A DNA stretch of 64,000 bases. It comes from Deltaproteobacteria bacterium. Lineage in GTDB: Bacteria > Desulfobacterota > Desulfobacteria > Desulfobacterales > JAFDMD01. Position numbers and translations under genes: made by a program. The stretch lies in the NCBI GenBank assembly GCA_019306065.1, contig JAFDMF010000009.1:1-64000 (forward strand). The letters run 5' to 3'. Shown here piece by piece: positions 1-7,655 of this stretch. The first letter of the stretch is position 1, and every line of letters starts with the position of its first letter. The notes under the pieces were generated by a model. The model saw only the letters and a program-made list of their open reading frames with translations, was not told where the DNA came from and ran no database searches.

Positions 1-2
1 AT

Positions 3-395
3 AGCAAATATACTTTTTTTATAGAAGAACCTGAAGCCCATCTTTTCCCTGTATCTCAAAAAAATATTGTTTCTCTTATAGGGAATATTTATAATTATAA
101 ACCTCATAATTTTGTTATTACAACCCACAGCCCTTATATTTTAACCGCTTTTAACAATTTAATATTCGGATACGAAGTTTCTAAAAAAAATGATATTGAG
201 AAGATAAAAAAGATAATTGATCCGGATTCTTTGATAAACTACGAAGACGTAAGCGCATATACTATAAATAACGGAGTATTGGAAAGCATAAAGGATGACG
301 AAACAAAATTGATAGGGGCAAGTATTATTGATTCGGTTTCGGACGATTTAAGCGAAACTTTTGATTCTTTAATCGAACTGGATATGAGCGATTAG
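3..395 (+). CDS. AAA/ABC-type ATPase, C-terminal part (5' end outside window)
   Basis: An open frame runs in from the window edge and stops at TAG 393-395. It contains a Walker B segment FFIEEPEAHLFP about six residues from the edge, and 28 residues later an H-loop ITTHSPYILTAFNNLI. These are hallmarks of the OLD/RecF-like AAA ATPases (AAA_15/AAA_21 type). Only the last 130 residues are visible; Walker A lies upstream. The tail after the H-loop is acidic and ends in DMSD. The next gene starts 3 bases after the stop, so the two are almost certainly cotranscribed. ATPases of this type are often paired with a nuclease in phage-defence modules; that role is inference. Confidence 0.85.
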   Translation, partial: SKYTFFIEEPEAHLFPVSQKNIVSLIGNIYNYKPHNFVITTHSPYILTAFNNLIFGYEVSKKNDIEKIKKIIDPDSLINYEDVSAYTINNGVLESIKDDETKLIGASIIDSVSDDLSETFDSLIELDMSD

Positions 396-398
396 ATT

Positions 399-824
399 AT
401 GGATTTTAAAAAATGCAGTAAAATCAATAATAATAAGATTATCTCTACTTATGAAAACCATAAAGCTTTTATAATAAACAATGTAGGGTTAAGAATAATA
501 AGCAAGGTTAAGGTTGACGGATGTTTAATAACGGACGATAGAATACGTTGCGATTATCTGTTTGAAATTGATGAGCCTATAAGAAAGGTTATATATTTGG
601 AGCTTAAAGGCAAAAATGTAAACAAGGCTTATGAGCAGTTAGAAGCTACGATCGGATATTTAAAGAAAAGACATAATAGTAAAGTCGTTAAAAAGAGAGC
701 TTATATAATATCCTCGCGTGTTCCGCAAGCGGGTGCAGACGTTCAGCAATTAAAAAGTAGTATGGCAAAAGATTGTAACGTTCAGTTGGTTGTTCGTAAC
801 CGTAAAGTCGAAATTGCAATCTGA
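399..824 (+). CDS. small PD-(D/E)XK nuclease-like protein, partner of the upstream ATPase
   Basis: A 141-aa soluble protein. D52 (in CDYLFEI), then E68-x-K70 (in VIYLELKG) and Q80 (in AYEQLE) fit the D...ExK...Q layout of PD-(D/E)XK nucleases, with beta strands predicted around each motif. The C-terminal half is basic. It follows the ATPase gene after 3 bases, and a bidirectional hairpin terminator lies at 981-1020, so the two genes look like the end of one operon. I do not recognise a named family. Alternatives are a non-catalytic DNA-binding subunit or a TOPRIM-like domain, but the ExK motif argues for the restriction-nuclease fold. Confidence 0.6.
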   Translation: MDFKKCSKINNNKIISTYENHKAFIINNVGLRIISKVKVDGCLITDDRIRCDYLFEIDEPIRKVIYLELKGKNVNKAYEQLEATIGYLKKRHNSKVVKKRAYIISSRVPQAGADVQQLKSSMAKDCNVQLVVRNRKVEIAI

Positions 825-963
825 TTTAATAAAACCGATTTATAAATTTTTTCCCGAAGCTATAAAAAAGTCGAATAAAAAAGGGAGTTGGATTTTATCG
901 GTTAATATAAACGGAGGTTTAAAAAGGGAAAACGGAGTAACGGCGGTAAGAAAACGGTTTTAA
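814..963 (+). other. possible 49-codon reading frame or gene remnant
   Basis: A frame overlapping the 3' end of the preceding gene reads IKPIYKFFPEAIKKSNKKG and onward to TAA 961-963. The composition looks coding (Trp, Pro and charged residues). There is no ATG, only TTG at 790 or 814 without a clear ribosome binding site. It may be a decayed third gene of the ATPase/nuclease unit or chance. Confidence 0.25.
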
Positions 964-980
964 TTTTAAGGATAAATAAA

Positions 981-1020
981 GAAGGGGACGTAAAATTTTA
1001 TGTCCCCTTCTTTGTTTGTT
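981..1020 (+). terminator. bidirectional hairpin terminator
   Basis: Arms GAAGGGGAC (981-989) and GTCCCCTTC (1002-1010) enclose an A/T loop and are followed by a T-rich run. On the opposite strand the stem is followed by TTTATTT. It sits between the convergent nuclease-like gene and the minus-strand lipoprotein gene and can serve both. Confidence 0.8.
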
Positions 1021-1021
1021 T

Positions 1022-2062
1022 TTATTGTTGTGAGGAACAGGCTTTAAATAAAGTTTGCGATAGGTTGGATTTTTCAGCTGCAGTTACTCCTGTTAAAGAG
1101 TTTATAAATCCTATTCCTTCCGTTACGCATTTTGTGTTGCTCATTGTTGTATAATATTTCCCCAGTCCTTCGGTAAGATTTTGAGCGGCTACGCCAGTGG
1201 AGAAAACTTTGCCTAATTTTACGTTTGCATTTTTCCCTCCGCCTATATTTGTGTTGCCTTCAAAACTTCCGAATACGGAATAGGCATCTGTTTTATTGTT
1301 GATTTGTTTTAAGGCTGATGCCAACTTATCCATATTGAAATTTTTTAATTTGTCGTCAGTTGTTTTGATAGCATTGTCAGCTGTTGAAATATCTGTTTTA
1401 GCTTGCTTGTATTCTATTAAATTATTTTTTAATAAAATCAGGTTGTCCTTTTTTCTTTGCTTCTCTGCTATACTTTTTAATATTGCGTCATCCTTTTCTT
1501 GATTGTTTAAGTTATCTATGTCTGTGCTCAAGTTATCTATATTTGTTTGTAAGGATGCTATTGCTACTTCTCGGTTATCTTTATCTGCTATATAGTTATA
1601 ATGAGAATCTAAATCGTTTAGTGTGGCTAATATAGTTTCGTTTACTTCTTGTTGTTTTTTTTGAGCAGCCTCAAGTTTTTTGGTCGCTGTATCCTTTTCG
1701 ACGATTATAAGTTTAAACTTATCAATAAGCGTATTATCGGCATCTGTTTCTTCATTGCCTACGTTATTGTTTCCTTTGATTTGTTGTAATGTATAGACGT
1801 CAGCGGTACAGTCTGTTTTGTTATTATCGCAAGGCTTTGCAACTGCAATAGGAACATAAGCCGCATCAACTATTTTGTAGCCGATGTTAGCCGTAAAACC
1901 GGGTTGATCTGCCGTTGCGGTTTTTATATCTAAACCTACCATAGCCGTAGAAGAATAAACCAATGGCGCTTGTTGTAAAGGCTGGCAGGCGGATATAAAA
2001 AAGGTTAGCATAAGCAGCGATAAAATAAATGAGCCGGTTATTTTGTATTTTGATTTTTCCAT
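1022..2062 (-). CDS. lipoprotein with central coiled coil
   Basis: 346 aa. The N-terminus has a hydrophobic segment ending in FFISAC|Q, a lipobox with the acylated Cys at about residue 26, so the protein is probably anchored in the inner or outer membrane. The middle (about residues 105-250) is highly charged and heptad-like, with repeated N, D, K and L, consistent with a long coiled coil. The C-terminal part contains further Cys residues (CVTEG, KACSS). The start overlaps the end of the upstream lipoprotein gene by about 25 bases, so the pair is translated from one message. No family recognised. Confidence 0.75.
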   Translation of the reverse strand: MEKSKYKITGSFILSLLMLTFFISACQPLQQAPLVYSSTAMVGLDIKTATADQPGFTANIGYKIVDAAYVPIAVAKPCDNNKTDCTADVYTLQQIKGNNNVGNEETDADNTLIDKFKLIIVEKDTATKKLEAAQKKQQEVNETILATLNDLDSHYNYIADKDNREVAIASLQTNIDNLSTDIDNLNNQEKDDAILKSIAEKQRKKDNLILLKNNLIEYKQAKTDISTADNAIKTTDDKLKNFNMDKLASALKQINNKTDAYSVFGSFEGNTNIGGGKNANVKLGKVFSTGVAAQNLTEGLGKYYTTMSNTKCVTEGIGFINSLTGVTAAEKSNLSQTLFKACSSQQ

Positions 2063-2439
2063 GTTTCTCCTTTTTTTGTAAAAACAAATGGATTAGTTAT
2101 AAGGGTTTTATTTTGACTTAAAAATTTTTTTAAAGAATTTAATTCCTCTTTGCTTTCAACAACTATAAAAATACGGGATTGATTAATATCCGGAGCCGTT
2201 ATTATCAGTTCTTTGTTATAACCGAGAGTAAAAGATTTCGCGCCGAAAAATGCGCCGAGTCCTTCAACGGTTATTAGGGTTGGAATGTCGCCGGAACATT
2301 GCGGTTTTACGTTAAGGATTCCATAATGAGACGAGATTGAAGGATTGCCGGATACTCGGATTACCGCGCATCCGTATATTGAGGATAATAACAATATTAT
2401 GGCTATAAATAATTTTAATATTAAACGGCTGTTTCTCAT
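2038..2439 (-). CDS. small lipoprotein, unknown function
   Basis: 133 aa with a signal sequence ending in LSSIYGC|A, a lipobox with Cys at about residue 24. The mature part has alternating hydrophobic strands (TLITVEGLGAFFG, ELIITAPD, RIFIVVES), suggesting a small beta-rich exported domain. It is first of a two-gene minus-strand unit whose second gene overlaps its 3' end. Upstream is AT-rich DNA and then the 8-bp tandem repeat. No family recognised. Confidence 0.65.
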   Translation of the reverse strand: MRNSRLILKLFIAIILLLSSIYGCAVIRVSGNPSISSHYGILNVKPQCSGDIPTLITVEGLGAFFGAKSFTLGYNKELIITAPDINQSRIFIVVESKEELNSLKKFLSQNKTLITNPFVFTKKGETWKNQNTK

Positions 2440-2521
2440 TTTTATTATTATTATTTTAGTATTAATTTTTAATGAATTAATAAAATTAATCGGAATACAA
2501 AAATTTTTAAAGCATCAATTA

Positions 2522-2698
2522 ATTAGTAGATTAGTAGATTAGTAGATTAGTAGATTAGTAGATTAGTAGATTAGTAGATTAGTAGATTAGTAGATTAGTA
2601 GATTAGTAGATTAGTAGATTAGTAGATTAGTAGATTAGATTAGTAGATTAGTAGAGCAGTAGATTAGTAGATTAGTAGAGCAGTAGAGCAGTAGATTA
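2522..2698. repeat. 8-bp tandem repeat, unit ATTAGTAG
   Basis: About 14 uninterrupted copies of ATTAGTAG are followed by degenerate copies in which some units read AGCAGTAG. The plus strand of the perfect part has no C. Because 8 is not a multiple of 3, all frames contain TAG and the array cannot be coding. It lies in the 490-bp gap between the lipoprotein pair and the sulfur-relay operon, upstream of the 2439 start. Confidence 0.95.
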
Positions 2699-2773
2699 AT
2701 TGTTTGAAATGAATAAACGAATATTTTTTAATTGTCAATAATTTTTTAAAATTATTTATCCGTGTTTTATTCA

Positions 2774-2802
2774 GGGATTTCTCGCTTTGCTCGAAATAAC
2801 AG
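2774..2802 (+). repeat. short interspersed repeat, REP-like copy
   Basis: Contains GGGATTTCTCGCTTTGCTCG followed by AAATAACAG, one of several copies in this window (also near 7509, 10401, 20344, 51293, 53644 and 61968). The core is an imperfect palindrome, ATTTC...GAAAT. All copies are intergenic. Confidence 0.75.
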
Positions 2803-2872
2803 AAAGTGATTTTTTTTACTTATCATTGAACGGAGATAATGAAGAGTTTTTATAATAGGCGCAATATCAATA

Positions 2873-2906
2873 AAAGAGGGGCGTAAAATTAATTACGCCC
2901 CTCTTT
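2873..2906 (-). terminator. terminator of the sulfur-relay operon
   Basis: A perfect 14-bp inverted repeat with left arm AAAGAGGGGCGTAA (2873-2886) and right arm TTACGCCCCTCTTT (2893-2906). On the minus strand it is followed by TTTATT, 24 bases past the stop of the cytochrome gene. Confidence 0.85.
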
Positions 2907-2929
2907 ATATAAAAAGTTTTTTTGTTTTT

Positions 2930-3271
2930 TTATAGGCATTTTGCAGGAGTCGGAGAATCCGCCGCATATTTATGCAGATATGTGAAGATGTCGTTTAACT
3001 CTTCTTCGGATCTTTTATCCCATTCTTTAGCGCATTCCAATTCGCTGTAATTCTCTTTTTCAAATGCGCTTTCCCATTGCGCCATAGTTTTGGAGTCCGG
3101 GCTTAAATTAGGAGCGCCTGCTTCGGAGTCCGCCTTATGACATTGTCTGCATTCTTGTCTATAGACATATTTTCCTTTTCTTTCATTTCCGTCGCTTTCT
3201 ACGGCAAAGCTTACGCCTATAACGCATAGTCCGATTACAATTGATAATAATAGTATAACTGTTTTTTTCAA
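2930..3271 (-). CDS. periplasmic c-type cytochrome, monoheme
   Basis: From TTG at 3271 (an AGAAAGG ribosome binding site lies just upstream at 3281-3287) the product is 113 aa: a signal peptide, then one heme motif CRQCH, a GAPNLSP segment, a WESAF helix and a C-terminal EELNDIFTYLHKYAADSP tail ending in PAKCL. A longer ATG start at 3322 would overlap the upstream gene by 25 bases and bury the signal peptide, so the TTG start is preferred. This small class-I type is common in sulfate reducers. It is last in the TusA/DsrE operon, which suggests a redox link between imported sulfur compounds and the periplasm. The partner is unknown. Confidence 0.8.
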   Translation of the reverse strand: MKKTVILLLSIVIGLCVIGVSFAVESDGNERKGKYVYRQECRQCHKADSEAGAPNLSPDSKTMAQWESAFEKENYSELECAKEWDKRSEEELNDIFTYLHKYAADSPTPAKCL

Positions 3272-3297
3272 GGTAGTTTTCCTTTCTTTATTTGTTG

Positions 3298-3603
3298 TTA
3301 AAATACAACGTATCGGTCGCATTCTTCTATCATCTCGGCATTTCTTGCCTGTGTAACAAAATCTTTAAAGCCTACTCCCGGAACGTCTCCGGATAGACCC
3401 CAGCTTCTATAGCTTACGTCGCATACGGTTAATTTAGCTTTTCCTATTAATTTTGTAAAGTCTTCTTTTTTTGTTAAAAGCACGCCTTGGCCGGTAAAAA
3501 ATATTTTTATATCTTTTCCTTTGTTATGGGCGGCTTCGGTAAGTTTAACCACATAATTCAGAAATTTATCTGAATTTACTAAAATTCCTAAACTTTCCGC
3601 CAT
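3298..3603 (-). CDS. DsrE-family sulfur relay protein
   Basis: 101 aa, cytoplasmic. The DsrE/F fold is indicated by an N-terminal GILVNSDK strand, the segment IKIFFTGQGVLLT, and a conserved Cys61 in LTVCDVSYRSWG, the position of the active-site Cys of DsrE-like persulfide carriers. It probably accepts or donates sulfane sulfur with TusA, encoded about 560 bases upstream in the same operon. Because the operon has single DsrE-like genes rather than a full dsrEFH set, it does not by itself show sulfur oxidation. Confidence 0.8.
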   Translation of the reverse strand: MAESLGILVNSDKFLNYVVKLTEAAHNKGKDIKIFFTGQGVLLTKKEDFTKLIGKAKLTVCDVSYRSWGLSGDVPGVGFKDFVTQARNAEMIEECDRYVVF

Positions 3604-3671
3604 GATTATATTCCTTTTCTTAATTTTTTATCAGAGCCGGTATATTGCTTTGTCCAAGGTAAAGATTTATT

Positions 3672-3848
3672 TTACCACCAGCATATTACTTTGTCGTAAG
3701 AAAAAATGTCGTCAACCAGATCATTCCAATTTATATTATCTTGGAATAGCGAGACTGTTTTTGTATTGCTTTTATCCGGCGTAATGATGTCCATAAATTT
3801 GTTTGTTATGTCTTCCGGTTTACTTTTACAGAGATAAAGGGTTTTCAT
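3672..3848 (-). CDS. 58-aa protein of the sulfur-relay operon, possibly TusB/DsrH-like
   Basis: A short frame runs from ATG 3848 to TAA 3672 and reads MKTLYLCKSKPEDITNK, later VSLFQDN, and ends in YDKVICWW. It lies between the two DsrE-like genes, with 17 bases to the preceding stop, on the same strand, so it is very probably translated. The opening strand MKTLYLCKSKP resembles TusB/DsrH and other DsrE-superfamily starts, but at 58 aa it is shorter than DsrH (about 95-100 aa). Cys7 and Cys56 could carry sulfur. The family assignment is tentative. Confidence 0.6.
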   Translation of the reverse strand: MKTLYLCKSKPEDITNKFMDIITPDKSNTKTVSLFQDNINWNDLVDDIFSYDKVICWW

Positions 3849-3865
3849 AATTTATTCGCCTCGTT

Positions 3866-4153
3866 TTAAAAAGGAATTACAACGTCAGCTTCTTTTAAAT
3901 ACTGCCCTATTTGATCTATGCCTGCCTGTTGAAAGCCGTATTTTTCAATATTAGTGGAATTATTAGAGAATCTTTCCCCTTCCATTTCATCTAAAAATTC
4001 CATGTTGTCGCTGTACGCTTCATTCATATCTTGAATTTCATTGTTTAAAACTATCATCTTAATGGCGGCATCTTCTAACAATGCGCCGAGACTTGTTCTT
4101 AGCCCTTCGTATTGCTGATAAGGCTCTTTTATAATAACTACTACTTTTTTCAT
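3866..4153 (-). CDS. DsrE/DsrF-like protein without the usual cysteine
   Basis: 95 aa from ATG 4153, which has AAGGTGG six bases upstream; a GTG at 4162 would overlap that ribosome binding site. The opening KKVVVIIKEPYQQYEGLRTSLGALLE followed by IKMIVLNNEI matches the DsrE/F/TusCD superfamily fold. No Cys is present anywhere in the protein, so it is unlikely to carry persulfide itself and may be a structural partner of the DsrE-like protein at 3298-3603. It begins 12 bases after the tusA stop. Confidence 0.7.
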   Translation of the reverse strand: MKKVVVIIKEPYQQYEGLRTSLGALLEDAAIKMIVLNNEIQDMNEAYSDNMEFLDEMEGERFSNNSTNIEKYGFQQAGIDQIGQYLKEADVVIPF

Positions 4154-4165
4154 TATTGCCACCTT

Positions 4166-4402
4166 TTATATTTTGATAAGATATTTTGTATATCCCTCTG
4201 CCAGATCTTCAAGACTTAATAATTCATGTTTTCTTTTTGTTACAAAGCCAGGGATATCTTTTTTAGAGCCTTCGTCCGTTCCCCATACTTCAAGTATTTG
4301 ACCCGCTTTCATTGCTTTTAATTCTTTTTTTGTTTTTAAAAGCGGCATTGGGCAGGTAAGCCCTCTAAGATCCAAAACTTTATCGCTTTTAGTATCAGAC
4401 AT
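4166..4402 (-). CDS. tusA: TusA/SirA-like sulfurtransferase
   Basis: 78 aa, the usual TusA size. The signature DLRGLTCPMPLLKTKKEL includes the sulfur-carrying Cys17 in a CPxP motif, followed by the second conserved strand ILEVWGTDEGSKKDIPGF. The small cytoplasmic carrier receives persulfide and passes it on. It is placed 24 bases downstream of the YeeE/YedE transporter, the classical pairing for import of thiosulfate or sulfane sulfur, and upstream of two DsrE-like proteins. Confidence 0.93.
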   Translation of the reverse strand: MSDTKSDKVLDLRGLTCPMPLLKTKKELKAMKAGQILEVWGTDEGSKKDIPGFVTKRKHELLSLEDLAEGYTKYLIKI

Positions 4403-4426
4403 AAATAACCTCCTAATTTGATATAG

Positions 4427-5620
4427 TTAAAATATTACAAATTTTTCCGTTTCTTCGTTCCAATTTGCGACTAAGACCCAAGAAAGGAAAAATAGCGCGT
4501 ATAACGGAAGAGTAAGCCCCCAACCGAAAACTTGCGGAACCAGATACGCTTTTCCGAGCAAAGGATAAAGATCGAATTTGGTAAGAAAGTATCTGCTTAC
4601 GTAAAAGCTTACGGAGAGACAGAAAATGCCGAGCATAACTTTGGTGTTTCCTTCCCCTATGCGCCATAGGGCGGAACTTCCGCAGCTTCCCATTAATATC
4701 ATTCCTATTCCGAAGATAAGTCCGCCAAGAAGGGTTCCAAGCCCGAAAGGATGGCTTATCCCCATTGTATCCGGCTGTAAATAACCCCATTTTATAACCG
4801 CCGCTCCGGCCGAATATATTAACAGGCTTAAACATACGGTTTTAACCATTTCAGCGTCTCCTGTCATCAATGGGCATCTGAAAACCCGCACAAAACAGAA
4901 TCGGGATTTGTGCATTACAAGCCCTATTAAAACGCCTATAAAGCATATTCCGCCGGTTTTAACTTCATCTTTGCCTGAATAGATGTAAAATATTAGAATT
5001 GCAACGGCAAAAACGAGTATTCCTAGTATAGGTTGGATTTTTTTCCAGTCAAAGCCTTCGGAAGTCTTTTTATTTTTTACCTGCGTTTTGGGAGGAGCAA
5101 GGTTGTTTATTTCCCAAAGAACTATTTTAAGTCCTATGTATGCTCCGGCAATAAGCCCTATCATCATTGTAAAAGCGCCCATAGAAAAAGCGCCTACGCC
5201 AGAGTAAAAAGCGCCTCCTATACATCCGCCGGCAAGGCTTATTCCTATGCCCAAAAGGGCTCCGCCTATTATTCCTTTAAAATATTCGCGGGCGGAAGAT
5301 ATCTGCCATTTGAATTGTCTGCTTAAAAGAGCGGAACCTAACGCGCCGATAAGCATTCCTGCATTAGATACGGAGATCGGATGCAGCCATGGTTTTATTT
5401 TCGGAATCTCTTCTTTTATGTTGGTAATATATCCAAGCCATTCTATCCAGTTAAGATAACCTCCTGTAACTCCCCAAGGGAAATTCCATAAAAAGAACAG
5501 AAGCGCAAGTATTGCCATAAATATACCGCCTAACCAAAGGGGCCATGTGTTTTCAAAAAGAAGAGAATATCCTTTTTTTATATCCTCTTTTACAAAACCC
5601 CAAAAACCTGTTTCGTCCAT
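4427..5620 (-). CDS. YeeE/YedE-family sulfur compound transporter
   Basis: 397 aa from ATG 5620 (GGGAG eight bases upstream; the in-frame GTG at 5629 overlaps that site). Two homologous membrane halves are visible, each with a glycine-rich motif: GISLAGGCIGGAF around Cys136 of the longer form and ILMGSCGSSALWRIGEG around Cys316, plus Cys245 and Cys252 near HKSRFCFVR. In the known family member TsuA, conserved cysteines in such motifs relay thiosulfate across the membrane. First gene of the relay operon. The exact substrate is not decided by sequence. Confidence 0.9.
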   Translation of the reverse strand: MDETGFWGFVKEDIKKGYSLLFENTWPLWLGGIFMAILALLFFLWNFPWGVTGGYLNWIEWLGYITNIKEEIPKIKPWLHPISVSNAGMLIGALGSALLSRQFKWQISSAREYFKGIIGGALLGIGISLAGGCIGGAFYSGVGAFSMGAFTMMIGLIAGAYIGLKIVLWEINNLAPPKTQVKNKKTSEGFDWKKIQPILGILVFAVAILIFYIYSGKDEVKTGGICFIGVLIGLVMHKSRFCFVRVFRCPLMTGDAEMVKTVCLSLLIYSAGAAVIKWGYLQPDTMGISHPFGLGTLLGGLIFGIGMILMGSCGSSALWRIGEGNTKVMLGIFCLSVSFYVSRYFLTKFDLYPLLGKAYLVPQVFGWGLTLPLYALFFLSWVLVANWNEETEKFVIF

Positions 5621-5692
5621 AATTACCACTCCCTTATTTGTTTCGTTAACAACTTGATTTTCCTATTTCTACGGAAACTGTTTTAAAAATTT

Positions 5693-7447
5693 TTAGAATC
5701 TGAATGTTAATGAAAAATATAAGTTTAAAGCATTATCTATTACCGGCGAAAGTCCGGTTGAATATAATTTTTCCAAAGATGTCATTCCGTCTATTTTAAC
5801 GGGAGCGCCAAGCGGGCTTCCGCTTCCGGTATATTGATAGTCATAATACATGAGCCCTAATTTTGCAAAGAAGTTTTGATTGAATATCGGCTGGATGTAA
5901 TAGATCTCATAAGCGTGTCCTCTTGTGGCAAGTTTGCTTGCTACAAGAGAATCTTCCGCGGTAGTCATACTGAGCCAGTATTTTGATCCCCAGTTGTATT
6001 CCAGCCCGAGTTTGCCGTCATAAGGCATAGAAAGTCTTGTTCCTATATAAAAGCTGTATCCGTTTTGATCTTCAAGATTTCCATTAGAACTTAAAAGCCC
6101 CATTCCGAGCATTTCGTAAAAAGGGATTTTGGAAATATTGCTAGGCGAAGTATGACTCCAAGAGGCCCCTGCAAAAAAGTCAATATCGTGTTCGGCTTCA
6201 AAATATTTTTTTAAATTTGTTTTTAAAAGTAAAGAGAAGACGTCATAATCGCCTATGTTGGTTTGTGGCTCTACTCTGCTGATCCATCCGTTGGAGTTTT
6301 GAGCAAAATTATACTTCCCTGTTGTTGGATCTTTAGTTACGGTCATAGGCATAAGGGTAAGCCCTGTAAATCCGTCTGTAAGTCCTTCTCCGCGAGCATA
6401 AAGGGCTGTAAGATTAGTAACCGAATCGTTATAAATGGTATCGATAAAACCAAATACATTAACGTCATCTACATCGGGGATATTCATTAATGAATAGGAA
6501 TTGCCCCATCCGCTTTCAAAAGCTATTCCATAGCAGAGTTTAAATACATGTCCGGGTATATTAAAAAGATTTTCCAGATCAAAATTCAAAGATATTCCGT
6601 CAAACTGCCAGTTTATAGCGCTGGCAAGAGGAGCTCCGCCTTCCAAGCTGTATTCTCTGAATTCCAAAGGAGAGCCGTCCGTAGAAGGACGTCTTCCTAC
6701 GGAAAGGCTTGCCGGAACTTTTTTCCCTGCATTGAATTTATAATTGAAATAGGCTCGTTCTAGATGGATATTGTCTCCCGAAGGAACGCTTGACGAGGTT
6801 CCGTCTAAATATACGTCTCCTAAGCTTCCGTTGTTGAATTTTACTCCGGAGCTATCTCCCCATACCTTATATGCGGCAAGTCTGCCGGTGAAATCAAGCT
6901 TGTCGTTAAATTTTGATTTCATGTTAAGACGAAGCTTTTCGGTAAAGATTACGTCGTTGGAAGCGGAGCTTATTTTGTTAAGAGGCATTCCATTTAAAAA
7001 GTTGGCAAAAGAGGTTCCGCCTGATTGATATTGAGATAGCGTTTGATTATTATGAGTGGAAAGCAGGGCGCCGTAAACATTATCGGGCATGGCGTATATA
7101 TCGTTGTAATGTATTGATTCTACGTTAGATTCAAACTCAACGCCGAATGATATTTTATCTGTAGCTGCATGAAGTTCTGTTTTGTCTATTCTTTTGGAGA
7201 GTTTTTTAAACTGCTTTTTTTCATACTTTTTAAGTTCCGAAATTTTTTTTTGAAGATTTTGAAGCTCTTCAATCATAGTTTTTATTTTATTGTCAACTTC
7301 GTTATACTCTTCTCCGCCTGAAGAATCGTTATCCGAACCGCTTGAATCTTGGGCATATAATGCGGAACCCGCGCTTAAAAAGCATGACAAAATTATTACG
7401 GTAAACCATTTCCGTATTTTTGAAGTTAAATCCTTTTTCAATTTCAT
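5693..7447 (-). CDS. outer-membrane beta-barrel porin, DUF3373-like
   Basis: 584 aa. A signal peptide ends near ALYAQ, followed by a Ser/Asp-rich linker and a coiled coil (about residues 50-92) like the trimerising N-terminus of other porins. The remainder consists of alternating amphipathic strands typical of a barrel (RLNMKSKFNDKLDFTGRLAAYKVWGDSS, SFYIGTRLSMPYDGKLGLEYNWG) and ends in the C-terminal aromatic LYFSLTFRF. The layout matches the DUF3373 family of Campylobacterota and Desulfobacterota. It lies 72 bases upstream of the sulfur transporter gene on the same strand, so it could admit the sulfur substrate into the periplasm; that link is inference. Confidence 0.8.
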   Translation of the reverse strand: MKLKKDLTSKIRKWFTVIILSCFLSAGSALYAQDSSGSDNDSSGGEEYNEVDNKIKTMIEELQNLQKKISELKKYEKKQFKKLSKRIDKTELHAATDKISFGVEFESNVESIHYNDIYAMPDNVYGALLSTHNNQTLSQYQSGGTSFANFLNGMPLNKISSASNDVIFTEKLRLNMKSKFNDKLDFTGRLAAYKVWGDSSGVKFNNGSLGDVYLDGTSSSVPSGDNIHLERAYFNYKFNAGKKVPASLSVGRRPSTDGSPLEFREYSLEGGAPLASAINWQFDGISLNFDLENLFNIPGHVFKLCYGIAFESGWGNSYSLMNIPDVDDVNVFGFIDTIYNDSVTNLTALYARGEGLTDGFTGLTLMPMTVTKDPTTGKYNFAQNSNGWISRVEPQTNIGDYDVFSLLLKTNLKKYFEAEHDIDFFAGASWSHTSPSNISKIPFYEMLGMGLLSSNGNLEDQNGYSFYIGTRLSMPYDGKLGLEYNWGSKYWLSMTTAEDSLVASKLATRGHAYEIYYIQPIFNQNFFAKLGLMYYDYQYTGSGSPLGAPVKIDGMTSLEKLYSTGLSPVIDNALNLYFSLTFRF

Positions 7448-7508
7448 ATTTAATCCTCTTGCAATAAATAATGTTAAAAAACGTATTTTTTTTTTCTGGT
7501 TATATTAT

Positions 7509-7542
7509 GAGATTTCTCCTCGCTACGCTCGTCGAAATGACA
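7509..7542 (+). repeat. REP-like interspersed repeat, longer-loop variant
   Basis: GAGATTTCTCCTCGCTACGC followed by TCGTCGAAATGACA. Compared with the 2774 copy both arms are extended by CTCG/CGTC bases, which makes a better hairpin. Confidence 0.75.
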
Positions 7543-7626
7543 AGCAAAAAAATATCTATAATATAAAAAAGCCTTTTTTGCTTGGGTTTGGCTTTCTACC
7601 GTAATTACATAAAAAAATAGCAATAT

Positions 7627-7655
7627 AAAAGAGGCGTCTTATCTATGCCTCCTTT
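7627..7655 (-). terminator. terminator downstream of the radical SAM operon
   Basis: On the minus strand the arms GAGGC and GCCTC enclose an 11-base loop, followed by TTTTATATTG. It is about 145 bases beyond the stop of the radical SAM gene, so it is the likely end of that operon, although the stem is short. Confidence 0.5.

Noticed and set aside
2522-2698. CRISPR array
   Set aside because: The units are 8 bp with no spacers, and no cas gene is in the window.
3602-3784. 60-codon plus-strand frame near the DsrE gene
   Set aside because: It is antisense to the 58-aa protein of the sulfur operon and has no ribosome binding site or family pattern.
4413-4835. 140-codon minus-strand frame inside the transporter gene
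   Set aside because: Out-of-frame with the well-conserved YeeE/YedE gene on the same strand; the composition (Arg/Ser-rich) is that of a shadow frame.
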